From: Firmicutes bacterium CAG:884
GTDB taxonomy: Bacteria; Bacillota_I; Bacilli_A; RF39; UBA660
DNA: 9,095 bases
Assembly: GCA_000433875.1 (NCBI GenBank)
Contig: HF993332.1
Span: 1-9,095, forward strand
Direction of reading: 5' to 3'
In this document: positions 1 to 5,840 of the stretch, in pieces
Layout of the letters: the number at the start of each line of letters is the position of its first letter
Numbering within the stretch: position 1 is the stretch's first letter
Program-made: the position numbers and the translations under genes
The notes under the pieces: generated by a model
Databases searched by the model: none
The model's input: only the letters and a program-made list of their open reading frames with translations
What the model was told of the DNA's origin: nothing

Positions 1-104
1 AACATATAAAGAATCATTATATAAAAGATGGATTTACAGATTATATCTTAAAAAATGATATAAAAAATGAAATAAAAAGAATAATTAACAGGTATTGTAA
101 ATAG
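1..104 (+). CDS. 3' end of a degenerate sensor/receiver protein, paralogue of the gene at 2041-3792 (partial)
   Basis: The window opens inside a reading frame (first full codon at 3) that ends at TAG 102-104. Its last residues include HYIKDGFTDYILK followed by a lysine/isoleucine-rich helix. Over 30 codons (3-92) it matches the end of the gene at 2041-3792 (3694-3783) at 23 of 30 residues and about 78 of 90 bases, ungapped, by hand comparison. In that relative this segment is the last strand and helix of a CheY-like receiver fold, with the conserved lysine in ILK. I infer the upstream gene is a sister copy with the same layout, but only its tail is visible, so domain content further upstream is unknown. 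Confidence 0.85.
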   Translation, partial: HIKNHYIKDGFTDYILKNDIKNEIKRIINRYCK

Positions 105-117
105 CAATACTTTTAAT

Positions 118-146
118 TTGCTATTACAAAAATAAAATGATATAAT
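118..146 (+). promoter_or_regulatory. sigma-A type promoter of the AMP-forming ligase gene
   Basis: The -35 element is TTGCTA (118-123), followed by a 17-base spacer and a perfect -10 TATAAT (141-146) preceded by TG one base upstream (extended -10). The predicted start near 153 gives a leader of under 20 bases. The ribosome-binding site is probably the purine run at 157-164 (ATGGGGGA), five bases before the ATG at 170; AAGGA at 151-155 is too distant. The -35 lies in the right arm of an 8-bp inverted repeat (100-107/118-125). Confidence 0.75.
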
Positions 147-169
147 ACATAAGGAAATGGGGGATTATA

Positions 170-1990
170 ATGAAATTTGAAGACCAAATAGAAAGAAATG
201 TATATTTAAGGAAACTCGCAATCGGAGAAATGTCTGGACCATTAACCGGTTATCCCGATCAAGATAAAGTATGGCTTAAATACTATAGTGAAGAAGCCAT
301 AAAAAGTAATTTACCAGAATTTACAATTTATGACTATTTTATGAAAAGTACTCAAAATTATGATAAATTAATAGCCTTAAAATATTACGGAACAAAAATT
401 ACTTATAAAGAATTAAAAGATAAAATAGATGAAACAGCAAAAAGATTAACAAAAATAGGCGTAAGAAGCGGTGAAATTGTAACCCTTGCAATGCCGACTT
501 GTCCAGAAACAGTTTATTTTTTCTATGCCCTAAATAAAATAGGTGCAGTTGCTAATTTTATTCATCCATTATCAAATCCAAAAGAATTTAAACACTTAAT
601 TAACGAAGTAAATACCAAACACTTAATCGCCTTTGATGGCGCAATGGAAAATATTGGTAAAATAATTGATGAAACAAATGTCCAAAAAATAGTAACGTGT
701 TCACCAAGTTATTCAATGCCATTCTTTTTAAGAAAATATATAAACTATAAAAGTAAACCATTTAAAGGTAATGGTGCTAAATATATGGACTATAAAACCT
801 TTAGAGCATTAAATATTGAAGGTATATGTGAATATAAAGCCGAATATATACCAGATGAACTAGCTGTTATGACACATACAAGTGGAACAACAGGGGTACC
901 TAAAGGAGCTAAACTAACAAATGATAACTTTAATGCAATGGTTCATCAATATAGAATGAAAGCAAAAGACTTTAATGTTGGTGATACAATGGTTACTGTC
1001 TTACCACCACTTGCATCATTTATGCTATGTAATTGTATGAATATGCCACTTTGCCTAGGAGTAACAGTCGATTTAGTTGCAAGATATGATAAAAGTGATA
1101 TCTCTAAATATTTAGGAAAAAAATATAAAGGAAAAGTACATATGATGGGTATACCATCTTACTTTGAAGAAATATTAGAAGATAAAAAAATGGAAAAAGC
1201 CAATTTATCAAAACTAGGATATATAGTAGTAGGTGGCGGAGCTTTAAATAAAGAAAAAGAAATCGCTATTAATGAATTCTTTAAAAAACATAATGCAAAT
1301 GTTAAAATAACAAAAGGATATGGTGAAACTGAAATTACATCAAGTGGTGCATATACATTTGAAGACTCTAATAAATTAGAATCAGTAGGTATACCATTAC
1401 TTAAGACAAGTATTAAAATAGTTGATGTAGATGATCATAATAAACACTTGGGTTATAATGAAGAAGGCGAAGTATGCTTTAATACACCAACTATGTTTAA
1501 TGGCTATTATAACAATATTGAAGAAACAAATAATATCACATTCTATGATGAAAATGGTAGATGGGTAAAATCAGGTGATTTAGGCTATATAGATAATGAT
1601 GGTATTCTATTTGTAACAGGCAGAATAAAAAGACTATTTATTGTTGTCGGAAAAGATAAATCATTAACAAAAGCATTCCCAGATAGAATCGAAAGAACTA
1701 TTATGCAAAGTAAATATGTAGAAAACTGCGTAGTTGTAAGTATGCCACATAAAGAAATGGGTAATGCTGTTAAAGCCTATATAATTTTAAAAGAAAATAT
1801 AGTCTTTAATGATGAAGTATTACAAGACATAGAAAATATTTGTATAAGAGATTTGAGGGAAACATTACTTCCTCATGAATATGATATAGTTGAAAGATTC
1901 CCACAAAATGCAATTGGAAAAATTGATTTGAAATCACTTGAAAAAAATGAAAATGTTGAAGTGAAAATTATGAAGAAAGTTAGAAATTAA
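170..1990 (+). CDS. AMP-forming acyl-CoA synthetase-like ligase (class I adenylate-forming enzyme)
   Basis: This 606-residue protein, probably cytoplasmic, should activate a carboxylate, perhaps a fatty acid, as an acyl-adenylate before transfer to CoA or a carrier. The family landmarks are in order: the phosphate-binding loop THTSGTTGVPKG (235-246), the adenine-site motif KGYGETE (382-388), SGDLGYIDNDG with ribose-contacting D470, GRIK with R485, and the C-terminal catalytic lysine K584 in NAIGKIDL. Length is a little above the usual 500-570 because of a long N-terminal lead and loops. The hinge stretch after R485 is atypical: it reads GRIKR rather than GRIKD, and about ten residues separate the glycine at 494 from the F-P of FPDRIE. 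Substrate cannot be told from sequence. It is flanked on both sides by paralogous sensor-like genes, which may hint at a shared membrane role. The ATG at 170 sits five bases after a G-rich ribosome site. Confidence 0.9.
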   Translation: MKFEDQIERNVYLRKLAIGEMSGPLTGYPDQDKVWLKYYSEEAIKSNLPEFTIYDYFMKSTQNYDKLIALKYYGTKITYKELKDKIDETAKRLTKIGVRSGEIVTLAMPTCPETVYFFYALNKIGAVANFIHPLSNPKEFKHLINEVNTKHLIAFDGAMENIGKIIDETNVQKIVTCSPSYSMPFFLRKYINYKSKPFKGNGAKYMDYKTFRALNIEGICEYKAEYIPDELAVMTHTSGTTGVPKGAKLTNDNFNAMVHQYRMKAKDFNVGDTMVTVLPPLASFMLCNCMNMPLCLGVTVDLVARYDKSDISKYLGKKYKGKVHMMGIPSYFEEILEDKKMEKANLSKLGYIVVGGGALNKEKEIAINEFFKKHNANVKITKGYGETEITSSGAYTFEDSNKLESVGIPLLKTSIKIVDVDDHNKHLGYNEEGEVCFNTPTMFNGYYNNIEETNNITFYDENGRWVKSGDLGYIDNDGILFVTGRIKRLFIVVGKDKSLTKAFPDRIERTIMQSKYVENCVVVSMPHKEMGNAVKAYIILKENIVFNDEVLQDIENICIRDLRETLLPHEYDIVERFPQNAIGKIDLKSLEKNENVEVKIMKKVRN

Positions 1991-2003
1991 TCTTTCTTTT
2001 TTT
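1973..2003 (+). terminator. weak intrinsic terminator overlapping the ligase stop codon
   Basis: AAGAAAG (1973-1979) can pair with CTTTCTT (1992-1998), followed by a run of five T. The stem is only seven pairs with two G-C pairs and a 12-base loop, so termination is probably inefficient and read-through into the next gene is likely. Confidence 0.4.
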
Positions 2004-2010
2004 GTCTTTA

Positions 2011-2019
2011 TGTGATACT
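2011..2019 (+). promoter_or_regulatory. possible extended -10 promoter of the pseudo-hybrid kinase gene
   Basis: TGTGATACT has the TG-N-GATACT form of an extended -10 element, with no convincing -35 upstream. The expected start near 2026 would place the Shine-Dalgarno TAGGTGAT (2030-2037) a few bases from the 5' end, the same short-leader arrangement seen at other genes in this window. The call rests on the short motif and position only. Confidence 0.35.
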
Positions 2020-2040
2020 CTATATATGGTAGGTGATTAT

Positions 2041-3792
2041 ATGAATGGTACAATTTATATTCAAATAATAAGTTTAGTATATTCTTTTATGTTAATGATA
2101 GTTTATTTTTCCAAAAAAAGATTAAATACACCAGAAAATAAAGTATATAAATTACTAATCATCGTTAATTTTGTTGGAATAATACTTGATGTTATATGTG
2201 CAGTCACAACATTTAATATGGTTAGTGTTAAAACATATAATATAATAATTGCAAAACTATATTTAATGTATTTTATAACTTGGATAATGGCTTTTTCAAC
2301 ATATACCTTTGCAATATCTATAAAAGAAGAAGGCAAAGAAGAAAAAATCAAAAAATATTTACTTATAGATTTAATACTATTTATAATCTATACAATTATT
2401 GTATTCATATTACCATTAGAGTTTGTGAAAAGTGATGCTGGTATGTATGCTAAAGGCTTAGCAGTTAATATCGTCTACTTTGTAGTTGGCATCCATATAG
2501 CATCTTGTTTAGTATATATTTGTATGAATATAAGACAAATATTCAGTAAAAAATATGTTCCATTAATAGTATTTTTAGGAATTGGCGTTATTATTATGTA
2601 TATTCAAAAAAGTAATCCAACACTAATACTAATTCCCGCAACTGAAACATTTATTACTATATTAATGTATTTTACAATTGAAAATCCTGATTTAAAAATA
2701 ATTGATGAATTAAAAAAGAACAGAAGCTTAACAAGTAAAAGTTATATTGAAAAATCAAACTTTCTATTTAGAATGAGTGCTGAAGTAAGAAAACCAATTG
2801 AGAATATCAAAGAAATTAATGATTATAATATAGAATCTAATGATATAAAAGAAATAAAAGAAAACTCTAAATTAATTGATTTAAATATAAGAAATGCAAC
2901 ATTTACTTTAAATAATGTACTAGATGTTACCAGTTTAGATTCTAAAAAAATAACAATTACTAAAGATAAAAAGTATGATATTAAAAAACTATTAAATGAA
3001 ATCAAATTAAGAGAAAGCAAAAAAACTAATGTTAGATTTACATTTAACATAAGTGATAGTTTACCACAATATTTATATGGTGATGCAGTTAGACTAAAAC
3101 AAGTTTTAATGACAATAATTGAAAAATCAATTGAAAGAACTAAAGATGGCTTTATAGAAATTAATGTTGATAGTATCAATAAATATGATGTTTGTAGAGT
3201 TATTATTACCTTAGAAGATAGTAGTACACCATTAAGTCTAGAAAAAATAAATGATGTATTAAGTCTAGACAAAGAAATAACAAACGATGATGTAAATGAT
3301 ATGATTATGGACATTAATATTGTAAACAAAGTTATTAATATGATGAATGGAACTTTAGTTATTAAAAGCGATGTTGGTAATAAATTAGTTATCGTTTTAG
3401 ATAGTTTAATAGCTGATTTTAAAAAAGAAGATATTGTGAATGATACTGATGTTTTACTTGTTTCCAATAATGAAAAATTATTAAAAAAGTTAGAAGGATT
3501 ATTTAAAGATTACAGCATTAATACTGTTATGAATGGTATTGATGGTATTGATTTGATAAAATCAGGTGAAAATTATAATTTAATTATAATTGATGATGAA
3601 ATGAAACCAATAAGTGCTTTAGAAACACTAAAAAGACTAAGATCTTATGATATCAATATTCCGATGATTGTTATTCTAGATAGTAGTAAAGAACATATTA
3701 AACATCATTATATAAAAGATGGATTTACTGATTATATCTTAAAAGATGATCTAAATAATGAAGCAAAAAGAATAATTAAAAAAATGCTATAA
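2041..3792 (+). CDS. seven-helix membrane protein with degenerate histidine-kinase and receiver domains (pseudo-hybrid kinase)
   Basis: I chose the ATG at 2041 (583 residues) because TAGGTGAT, which matches the 16S 3' end, lies just upstream; in-frame TTG 2002 and ATG 2026 lack a ribosome site. Residues 1-215 form about seven hydrophobic helices. Residues 241-252 (FLFRMSAEVRKP) align with the kinase H-box FLANMSHEIRTP, but alanine (A247) replaces the phosphorylated histidine. A GHKL-type ATPase fold follows (about 345-455): GDAVRLKQVL is recognisable, but the N-box asparagine is lysine and the DTGIGI and GLGL glycine motifs are lost. A receiver-like domain (about 470-583) keeps the phospho-acceptor position D518 and lysine K568, but the N-terminal acidic pair is Ser-Asn and the Thr/Ser switch is gone. 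It is probably catalytically dead, perhaps a scaffold or ligand sensor. The closest relative in the window is the partial gene at 1-104. Confidence 0.8.
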   Translation: MNGTIYIQIISLVYSFMLMIVYFSKKRLNTPENKVYKLLIIVNFVGIILDVICAVTTFNMVSVKTYNIIIAKLYLMYFITWIMAFSTYTFAISIKEEGKEEKIKKYLLIDLILFIIYTIIVFILPLEFVKSDAGMYAKGLAVNIVYFVVGIHIASCLVYICMNIRQIFSKKYVPLIVFLGIGVIIMYIQKSNPTLILIPATETFITILMYFTIENPDLKIIDELKKNRSLTSKSYIEKSNFLFRMSAEVRKPIENIKEINDYNIESNDIKEIKENSKLIDLNIRNATFTLNNVLDVTSLDSKKITITKDKKYDIKKLLNEIKLRESKKTNVRFTFNISDSLPQYLYGDAVRLKQVLMTIIEKSIERTKDGFIEINVDSINKYDVCRVIITLEDSSTPLSLEKINDVLSLDKEITNDDVNDMIMDINIVNKVINMMNGTLVIKSDVGNKLVIVLDSLIADFKKEDIVNDTDVLLVSNNEKLLKKLEGLFKDYSINTVMNGIDGIDLIKSGENYNLIIIDDEMKPISALETLKRLRSYDINIPMIVILDSSKEHIKHHYIKDGFTDYILKDDLNNEAKRIIKKML

Positions 3793-3823
3793 AAAAGGGA
3801 CCTATTTTTCAGGGCCCTTTTCT
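3791..3823. terminator. bidirectional intrinsic terminator shared by convergent genes
   Basis: AAAAGGG (3793-3799) pairs with CCCTTTT (3815-3821), and CC (3801-3802) with GG (3812-3813), around one A-G mismatch and a nine-base loop. On the minus strand the stem is followed by six T (complement of 3791-3796), ending cotE. On the plus strand the TTTTCT tail serves the gene ending at 3792. The last codons of cotE (GPEK and TAG) form one arm and the loop. Confidence 0.85.
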
Positions 3824-4344
3824 AAATAGTCATCGTTTACTTTGTCAATTTCTTTATTTACTTCATCTTCATCAATTACATCATCCCAAGGTTCTTCATC
3901 TTCTTCAACTTCAATTTTAACCTTAGTTTCACCAACAATTTCAACACCTAACTCTTTTTCAATATCAAAATTGATGTCGCCATTTTCATTAATGGTTACT
4001 TTACTACAAGTTGGTTGTTTTAAGCTTCTTACGATTATTTCGGTATCTCCGGATAAATCAGCATTTTCTCTAACTTTTACATTAAAGATATCATTATAAT
4101 CTAACTTTTCACTTATTACATTTGTTTTACTATCTGAATCATATGAATACCAAATATTTACATCAAATGAACCATCAACACCAATTTTTCCATTACTTTT
4201 ATAACCTTCAAATTTATGGTTTATAACCCAACATCCTAGTACAGTTGTTGGCTTTTCTGTTGGTTTTATTGTGTAATTGTTTTTAAAGTATTTTTTTCCT
4301 TTTCCAATTACTGCTTTAGTTACAATTTCTTTATATAGTGCCAC
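3802..4344 (-). CDS. cotE: CotE-family outer spore coat morphogenetic protein
   Basis: This 180-residue protein matches my recollection of B. subtilis CotE (181 residues) along its whole length. Shared features include the start YKEIVTKAVIGKGKK (Bacillus: YREIITKAVVAKGRK), a GCWVINHKFEG segment (GGWIINHKYDA), a DVNIWYSYDSDSKT segment (DINVWYSYADNTKT), LKQPTC (LQQPNC), VVGETKV-like VGETKVKIEV, and a strongly acidic tail (about 147-180). In Bacillus CotE assembles around the forespore and recruits the outer coat; I infer the same here, which implies a sporulating or recently sporulating host. The start is GTG, fixed by GAGGAGGA (4351-4358) six bases upstream; no ATG fits. It is divergent from rpsP and convergent with the pseudo-kinase, so it is probably monocistronic. 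A sigma-E-like promoter lies directly upstream. Confidence 0.93.
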   Translation of the reverse strand: MALYKEIVTKAVIGKGKKYFKNNYTIKPTEKPTTVLGCWVINHKFEGYKSNGKIGVDGSFDVNIWYSYDSDSKTNVISEKLDYNDIFNVKVRENADLSGDTEIIVRSLKQPTCSKVTINENGDINFDIEKELGVEIVGETKVKIEVEEDEEPWDDVIDEDEVNKEIDKVNDDYLEKGPEK

Positions 4345-4350
4345 AAAAAT

Positions 4351-4358
4351 TCCTCCTC
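4351..4358 (-). promoter_or_regulatory. Shine-Dalgarno site deciding the GTG start of cotE
   Basis: On the minus strand this reads GAGGAGGA, a strong match to the 16S anti-SD, six bases before GTG at 4344-4342. It is the only good ribosome site near the conserved N-terminus. Confidence 0.85.
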
Positions 4359-4363
4359 AATTT

Positions 4364-4392
4364 AATGTATGCTTGATAATATAAAAAATGAC
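4364..4392 (-). promoter_or_regulatory. putative sigma-E (mother-cell) promoter of cotE
   Basis: On the minus strand GTCATTTT (4392-4385) and CATACATT (4371-4364) are separated by 13 bases. As I recall it, the B. subtilis sigma-E consensus is GKCATATT, 13-15 bases, CATACAHT, giving 7 of 8 and 8 of 8 matches. B. subtilis cotE is itself transcribed from a sigma-E promoter. One caution is that the expected start (near 4357) would fall within the Shine-Dalgarno at 4351-4358, leaving almost no leader. Confidence 0.6.
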
Positions 4393-4405
4393 TTTAAAGT
4401 TGCAA
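4376..4405 (-). promoter_or_regulatory. alternative sigma-A type promoter of cotE
   Basis: On the minus strand TTGCAA (4405-4400) and TATTAT (4381-4376) are separated by 18 bases, overlapping the sigma-E-like elements. In such AT-rich DNA this may be chance. If real, it would give vegetative expression and a leader of about 25 bases. Confidence 0.35.
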
Positions 4406-4447
4406 TTGAAAATAGATTATAACAAAACAAATGTTAACCTAAAAAGG

Positions 4448-4476
4448 TTGACAAGATACAGAAAAAGTGGTATTAT
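4448..4476 (+). promoter_or_regulatory. strong sigma-A promoter of rpsP-khpA
   Basis: Perfect -35 TTGACA (4448-4453), a 17-base spacer, and -10 TATTAT (4471-4476) with an upstream TG (extended -10). The predicted start near 4483 is only a few bases before the ribosome site GGAGGAGA (4487-4494). The strength fits a ribosomal-protein gene. Confidence 0.88.
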
Positions 4477-4498
4477 CTTAATGAATGGAGGAGAGAAT

Positions 4499-4768
4499 AT
4501 GGTAAAAATTAGATTAAAAAGAATGGGAACTACTAAAAAACCTTTTTATAGAATCGTAGTTGCTGATTCAAGAAGCCCAAGAGATGGACGTTCTATTGAA
4601 GAAATCGGTACATATAATCCAGTTGCAAATCCTGCTGAAGTTAAAATTGATAAGGAACTTGCAATTAAATGGTTAAAAAATGGAGCTGAACCTACTGATA
4701 CAGTACGTAATCTTTTAAGTCAAAATGGTATTTTAAAAGAATATCACGAAATGAGAATGGGTAAATAA
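4499..4768 (+). CDS. rpsP: 30S ribosomal protein S16 (bS16)
   Basis: This 89-residue protein starts MVKIRLKRMGTTKKPFYRIV and contains VADSRSPRDG, EEIGTYNP and KWLKNGAEPTDTVRNLL, the standard bS16 signature across its full length. It is an early-assembling small-subunit protein bound to the 5' domain of 16S rRNA. The ATG at 4499 is set by GGAGGAGA (4487-4494) and by the conserved N-terminus; the frame is open further upstream to 4388, but that stretch contains the promoter and is not coding. It is followed after one base by khpA, the order usual in Firmicutes. Its own promoter starts the operon; ffh, often just upstream in Bacilli, is absent here. Confidence 0.98.
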   Translation: MVKIRLKRMGTTKKPFYRIVVADSRSPRDGRSIEEIGTYNPVANPAEVKIDKELAIKWLKNGAEPTDTVRNLLSQNGILKEYHEMRMGK

Positions 4769-4769
4769 C

Positions 4770-5018
4770 ATGGATAAGGTTGTTTATTTAATTGACTACT
4801 TGGTAAAACAAATGGTTAATGAACCAGATGTAGTTACAGTTGAACAAGCTCAAGATGAAGGTGCTTTTTCTGTAATTAACATAAAAGTAAGTTCAAATGA
4901 TATGGGTTCTATCATAGGCAAAGGCGGTAACATTGCTAATGCCATTAGAACAATCGCACAAGCAGTTGCTTATGCAAATGGAGAAAAAAAGGTTAAAGTG
5001 AACATTGATTCAATTTAA
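4770..5018 (+). CDS. khpA: KH-domain RNA-binding protein KhpA (YlqC family)
   Basis: This 82-residue single KH domain carries the RNA-gripping loop IIGKGGNIANAI (GKGG at 50-53), preceded by a variable strand and followed by a helix and the end strand KVKVNID. KhpA works with KhpB in Firmicutes as an RNA chaperone linked to cell-division and cell-envelope control. The ATG lies one base after the rpsP stop and has only a poor ribosome site inside the end of rpsP (GAATGGG), so translation is probably coupled to rpsP. Length and location just after rpsP match the family. In Bacillus rimM and trmD follow nearby, which they do not here. Confidence 0.95.
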   Translation: MDKVVYLIDYLVKQMVNEPDVVTVEQAQDEGAFSVINIKVSSNDMGSIIGKGGNIANAIRTIAQAVAYANGEKKVKVNIDSI

Positions 5019-5042
5019 TCTTTTTCAATCTAGGGAGGTTTT

Positions 5043-5648
5043 ATGATAATAAAAATCAAAGAAAAAAATAATGATTTTAATGTTTACAAATATGATAATA
5101 AAACAGATAAAGTAATTAAAGAAAAAATGAATTGGATTGATATGATAAATGCTCTTAGTAGAGATACTGAAAATATTCAAACAATAGAGTATGAGTATTT
5201 AAGATTTAAAAAAATGTTAAGAGAAAAATTTGATATGAAATGTATGATTTTCTTTTCATTAATATGTGTTTTATTATTGCCGATAATAGGCTATAATATT
5301 AATTTGTTTGTTAGCTATATAATAGTTTTATTATCAGCTTTAGCATTTAAAAAAATAACTAATAATTATGTAGATAAAAAAGTTGATAGAAAAGCAAATA
5401 TATATACTAAAAAAATGATTTATGAAAAAAACAAAGAAGTATGTAACGCAATAGAAAATAATAAAATTCATAAAAATGGTTATGATGGATCTTTGCTTGG
5501 TATATATTTTAGTGAAGATTATCAAATAGTAAGAGAAATAAAAAAATATAATGAATTAAATGAAGAAAAACATTATATTGAATATGGTAAACCTAATTTA
5601 GACAATAATGATTTGAGTTGTAAAAAGTTAGTACATAAAATTAAATAA
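5043..5648 (+). CDS. hypothetical protein with two central membrane helices
   Basis: I do not recognise this 201-residue protein. It has a charged N-terminal section (1-66) rich in lysine, a hydrophobic hairpin of two helices (about 67-84 and 86-103) that probably inserts in the membrane, and a lysine/asparagine-rich C-terminal section (104-201). There is no signal peptide, and both tails are probably cytoplasmic. Composition matches its AT-rich neighbours and gives no sign of transfer. A very good ribosome site, AGGGAGG (5032-5038), precedes the ATG at 5043. It starts 24 bases after khpA with no terminator between, so it probably rides on the rpsP operon. No terminator follows either; read-through would enter the small RNA at 5696 and stop at its terminator. 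Confidence 0.75.
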   Translation: MIIKIKEKNNDFNVYKYDNKTDKVIKEKMNWIDMINALSRDTENIQTIEYEYLRFKKMLREKFDMKCMIFFSLICVLLLPIIGYNINLFVSYIIVLLSALAFKKITNNYVDKKVDRKANIYTKKMIYEKNKEVCNAIENNKIHKNGYDGSLLGIYFSEDYQIVREIKKYNELNEEKHYIEYGKPNLDNNDLSCKKLVHKIK

Positions 5649-5660
5649 ACATATCGTTGT

Positions 5661-5689
5661 TTGACAAAATACTAAAAAAATGATATTAT
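5661..5689 (+). promoter_or_regulatory. strong promoter of the antitoxin-like small RNA
   Basis: Perfect -35 TTGACA (5661-5666), a 17-base spacer and -10 TATTAT (5684-5689) preceded by TG (extended -10). No coding gene follows it within a plausible distance; the only downstream structure is a short region ending in a terminator, so the product is an RNA starting near 5696. Confidence 0.88.
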
Positions 5690-5717
5690 GAATATGTAAG
5701 GGAAACCTACATATAAT

Positions 5718-5758
5718 AAAAAAGGAGATACTCAACTTTACCGATTGAGTACTTATCT
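5718..5758 (-). terminator. possible terminator of the toxin mRNA
   Basis: On the minus strand AGAT...ACTCAA (5758-5755, 5750-5745) pairs with TTGAGT and ATCT (5735-5726), followed by CC and six T (5723-5718). The stem is AT-rich with a four-base bulge. It is the first T-run after a stem downstream of the toxin stop codon, so it is the likely mRNA end, giving a 3' UTR of about 120 bases. Confidence 0.4.
5724..5757 (+). repeat. imperfect inverted repeat, arm A (inside the antitoxin RNA)
   Basis: The section GGAGATACTCAACTTT (5724-5739) matches the minus-strand sequence GGAGATCTTAACTTT (5993-5979) with one extra A and one C/T change. Then TTGAGTACTTATC (5745-5757) matches TTGAGTGCTTGCC (5979-5967) at 10 of 13. 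Arm B is listed at 5967-5993. Confidence 0.85.
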
Positions 5759-5770
5759 TAATTGTGAGTA

Positions 5771-5819
5771 AGCACCCTTGCCAATGATGTTATTTCATTG
5801 TTGGCGAGTGCTATTTTTT
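5771..5819 (+). terminator. strong intrinsic terminator of the small RNA
   Basis: AGCAC (5771-5775) pairs with GTGCT (5808-5812), TTGCCAA (5778-5784) with TTGGCGA (5801-5807, one G-T), and TGATG (5785-5789) with CATTG (5796-5800, two G-T), around a six-base loop and a two-base CC bulge. Six T follow at 5814-5819. The minus strand has no T-run on its side, so it works in one direction. Confidence 0.9.
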
Positions 5820-5840
5820 ATATTCATAATACTTTACTAG

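Larger units (their letters stand above)
5696..5819 (+). ncRNA. small RNA, candidate type I antitoxin
   Basis: About 124 bases lie between a near-consensus promoter and a strong terminator, with no credible reading frame. It would fold into three hairpins. The first is a 5' stem (5696-5710, GUA/UAC and GG/CC around a GAAA loop, one bulged A). The second is a middle stem (5726-5758, ACUCAA with UUGAGU plus AGAU with AUCU, loop 5736-5744). The third is the terminator. It is transcribed toward the toxin gene on the other strand, and its middle section nearly copies the first 27 bases of the toxin mRNA. If the toxin mRNA runs to the minus-strand T-run near 5718, the two RNAs would be fully complementary over about 100 bases, like the 3'-overlap pairs TxpA/RatA and BsrG/SR4. 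Function is inferred from layout. Confidence 0.72.

Noticed and set aside
100..125. Eight-base inverted repeat AATAGCAA/TTGCTATT around the stop of the partial gene
   Set aside because: There is no T-run on either side, so it is not an intrinsic terminator. It overlaps the -35 of the next promoter and could be an operator, but nothing else supports that.
2103..2351. 82-residue minus-strand frame opposite the membrane helices of the pseudo-kinase
   Set aside because: The hydrophobic look comes from the antisense of AT-rich membrane codons; it has no promoter or ribosome site.
2823..3467. 214-residue minus-strand open frame opposite the pseudo-kinase
   Set aside because: It is a low-complexity Ser/Leu/Ile shadow with no ribosome site, directly antisense to a recognisable coding region.
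3842..4099. 85-residue serine-rich plus-strand frame opposite cotE
   Set aside because: The poly-Ser stretch is the antisense of the acidic Glu/Asp tail of CotE, and cotE has full family similarity.
4388..4498. Upstream extension of the rpsP frame by 37 codons
   Set aside because: It contains the -35/-10 promoter and the ribosome site, and bS16 proteins begin at MVKIRL.
5696..5819. Reading the terminated RNA as a riboswitch or T-box leader
   Set aside because: No plus-strand gene follows within the next 340 bases, no T-box or known riboswitch core is visible, and the terminator has no obvious antiterminator partner.
5784..5840. An 18-residue plus-strand frame starting ATG ATG (5784) and rich in Phe/Leu/Ile, on the small RNA
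   Set aside because: It has no ribosome site, begins inside the terminator stem and runs past the T-run, so the RNA would end before it is complete.
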